From an uncultured Muribaculaceae bacterium (GTDB taxonomy: Bacteria; Bacteroidota; Bacteroidia; Bacteroidales; Muribaculaceae), in assembly GCA_910588035.1 (NCBI GenBank), contig CAJUPY010000037.1:1-15639 (forward strand): a DNA stretch of 15,639 nt. Direction: 5' to 3'. The notes under the pieces were generated by a model. It saw nothing but the letters and a program-made list of their open reading frames with translations, was not told where the DNA came from and did no database searches. The position numbers and the translations under genes are program-made. Positions 14,530-15,639 of this stretch are shown in pieces (the stretch's first letter is position 1; each line of letters opens with the position of its first letter).

Positions 14530-15498
14530 ATGAAAAAAGAAGATTTAAGAATAATATTTCTCGGAACTCCTGAGTTTGCAGTAACCTCTCTTGACCGAAT
14601 CGTTAAGGAGGGATATAATGTGGTCGGCGTGGTTACCATGCCCGACAAACCTGCCGGTCGAGGTCACCATAATCTCCATTCGCCGGTGAAGACCTATGCT
14701 CTTGAACATGGGCTGAACCTCATGCAACCTGTCAGACTTAAAGATGAACAGTTTGTCGAGAGCTTACGCGCTCTCAATGCCAACCTGTTTGTGGTGATCG
14801 CTTTCAGAATGTTGCCTGAGGTCGTCTGGTCAATGCCCGAACTCGGCACATTTAACCTACATGCGTCGCTGTTGCCCGATTATCGAGGGGCCGCGCCGAT
14901 AAACTGGGCGGTTATCAACGGTGAGACTGAAACAGGTGTGACAACCTTTTTCTTGAAGCACGAGATAGATACCGGCGATATAATCAGACAGGAGTCTGTG
15001 GAGATTCTTCCGACAGACAATGTCGGCGATGTGCATGACAAATTGATGTATCTCGGTGCTGATCTCACTCTCGACACACTCGCCCATATCGTGGAGGGTG
15101 ATTTGGCTCCCGTGGCGCAAGAGTGCTTGATGAAGCCCGTTGCAGGGCCGAAGCCTGCACCGAAAATATTTAAAGATACATGCCATGTAGATTGGAACCG
15201 TCCGGCGGAGGCGGTACATAATCTTATCAGAGGTTTGTCTCCTTACCCTGCGGCATGGTCTGAGATTGCCGATAATTCATTGGCAACCGGAAAACAATTG
15301 AAAATTTTTGCATCAGAAATAGTTCCTCACGCTGGAAATCTTATGCCGGGAAAGGTGACGGCTGATGACGGCCGGTTTTTTGTCGATTGTGCCGACGGAC
15401 GCATTGAGCTACTTGAAGTGCAGATTCAGGGCAAACGGCGCATGTCGGCCTCTGAATTTCTGCGTGGAGTGAAATTTGACGATGCTAAACTTGTCTGA
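14530..15498 (+). CDS. fmt: Methionyl-tRNA formyltransferase
   Basis: Fmt transfers a formyl group from 10-formyltetrahydrofolate to Met-tRNA of the initiator type. The 322-residue length is standard. Seen: IIFLGTPEFAV at 8-18, the MPDKPAGRG loop at 37-45, the folate/catalytic region NLHASLLPDYRGAAPINWA with Asn109 and His111, and Asp147 in EIDTGDI, which together correspond to the N-H-D catalytic set of the E. coli enzyme. A C-terminal OB-like domain (from about 205) ends with a family-typical GxxF/VxF sequence. The start at 14530 directly follows the pseudouridine synthase stop codon. The matching substrate tRNA is encoded at 554-625. Confidence 0.96.
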   Translation: MKKEDLRIIFLGTPEFAVTSLDRIVKEGYNVVGVVTMPDKPAGRGHHNLHSPVKTYALEHGLNLMQPVRLKDEQFVESLRALNANLFVVIAFRMLPEVVWSMPELGTFNLHASLLPDYRGAAPINWAVINGETETGVTTFFLKHEIDTGDIIRQESVEILPTDNVGDVHDKLMYLGADLTLDTLAHIVEGDLAPVAQECLMKPVAGPKPAPKIFKDTCHVDWNRPAEAVHNLIRGLSPYPAAWSEIADNSLATGKQLKIFASEIVPHAGNLMPGKVTADDGRFFVDCADGRIELLEVQIQGKRRMSASEFLRGVKFDDAKLV

Positions 15499-15600
15499 AC
15501 TTTTCCGAGAAAATTTGTTTAATACATTCCTGCGTTTAGCCTCTCATTAAATATATTATGGCGGCTATTACATAATTCCTGATCTTTAAAAGAAACGGGC

Positions 15601-15639
15601 ATGAAATTTTTCTCGCTGAGAGACAGCGTATTAGCAAAA
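15601..15639 (+). CDS. Possible start of a further gene (N-terminal 13 codons)
   Basis: An ATG at 15601 opens a frame (MKFFSLRDSVLAK) that runs to the end of the window. It follows about 100 nt of AT-rich sequence without a recognisable TAnnTTTG promoter or hairpin. The length is far too short to identify a product, and this may be chance. Confidence 0.3.
   Translation, partial: MKFFSLRDSVLAK

Overview
The window looks like chromosomal DNA from a member of the Bacteroidota, most likely Bacteroidales. The main evidence is repeated promoters of the Bacteroides type (TTTG, a 20-nt spacer, TAnnTTTG), generally absent Shine-Dalgarno sequences, and protein families typical of gut Bacteroidales: a PHP-type capsule phosphatase, an OmpP1/FadL porin and secreted endonuclease I-like proteins. 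The family name is inference; balanced base composition would fit Muribaculaceae, but nothing here proves it. The first 32 bases are Illumina adapter, so position 33 is the true edge of the biological sequence and the window starts at a contig end.

Layout. 33-473 (-): N-terminal part of a PHP tyrosine phosphatase, cut off by the contig end. 554-625 (-): initiator tRNA-Met with its own promoter and a downstream hairpin. 768-1724 (+): D-2-hydroxyacid dehydrogenase, transcribed divergently from the tRNA. 1741-3060 (-): FadL-like outer-membrane transporter, convergent with the dehydrogenase. 3172-8642 (-): a compact leucine biosynthesis operon in the order leuA-leuC-leuD-leuB, followed by a YpfJ-type zinc metallopeptidase that may be its last gene. 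8643-9131: a long intergenic region with the leuA promoter, a possible longer leader and the promoter of the next gene. 9132-10601 (+): DUF1846 protein. 10602-12205 (-): a two-gene unit of a secreted endonuclease I-family protein that seems to lack its catalytic residues and a translationally coupled lipoprotein. 12433-15498 (+): nhaD, an RluA-type pseudouridine synthase and fmt, tightly packed. The last 39 bases may start another gene.

How the genes work together. LeuA, LeuC, LeuD and LeuB together make 2-ketoisocaproate from 2-ketoisovalerate, a complete leucine branch apart from the final transaminase. The initiator tRNA and Fmt act in the same step (formyl-Met-tRNA for translation initiation), although they are about 14 kb apart and not co-transcribed. 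The rest is a mix of envelope functions (FadL, NhaD, secreted and lipidated proteins) and housekeeping.

I do not see a defence system, CRISPR array, transposon, integrase or prophage. The least ordinary features are the apparently dead secreted nuclease paired with a lipoprotein, an 18-bp terminator hairpin lying inside the coding sequence of the convergent neighbour, and the nearly leaderless DUF1846 promoter arrangement.
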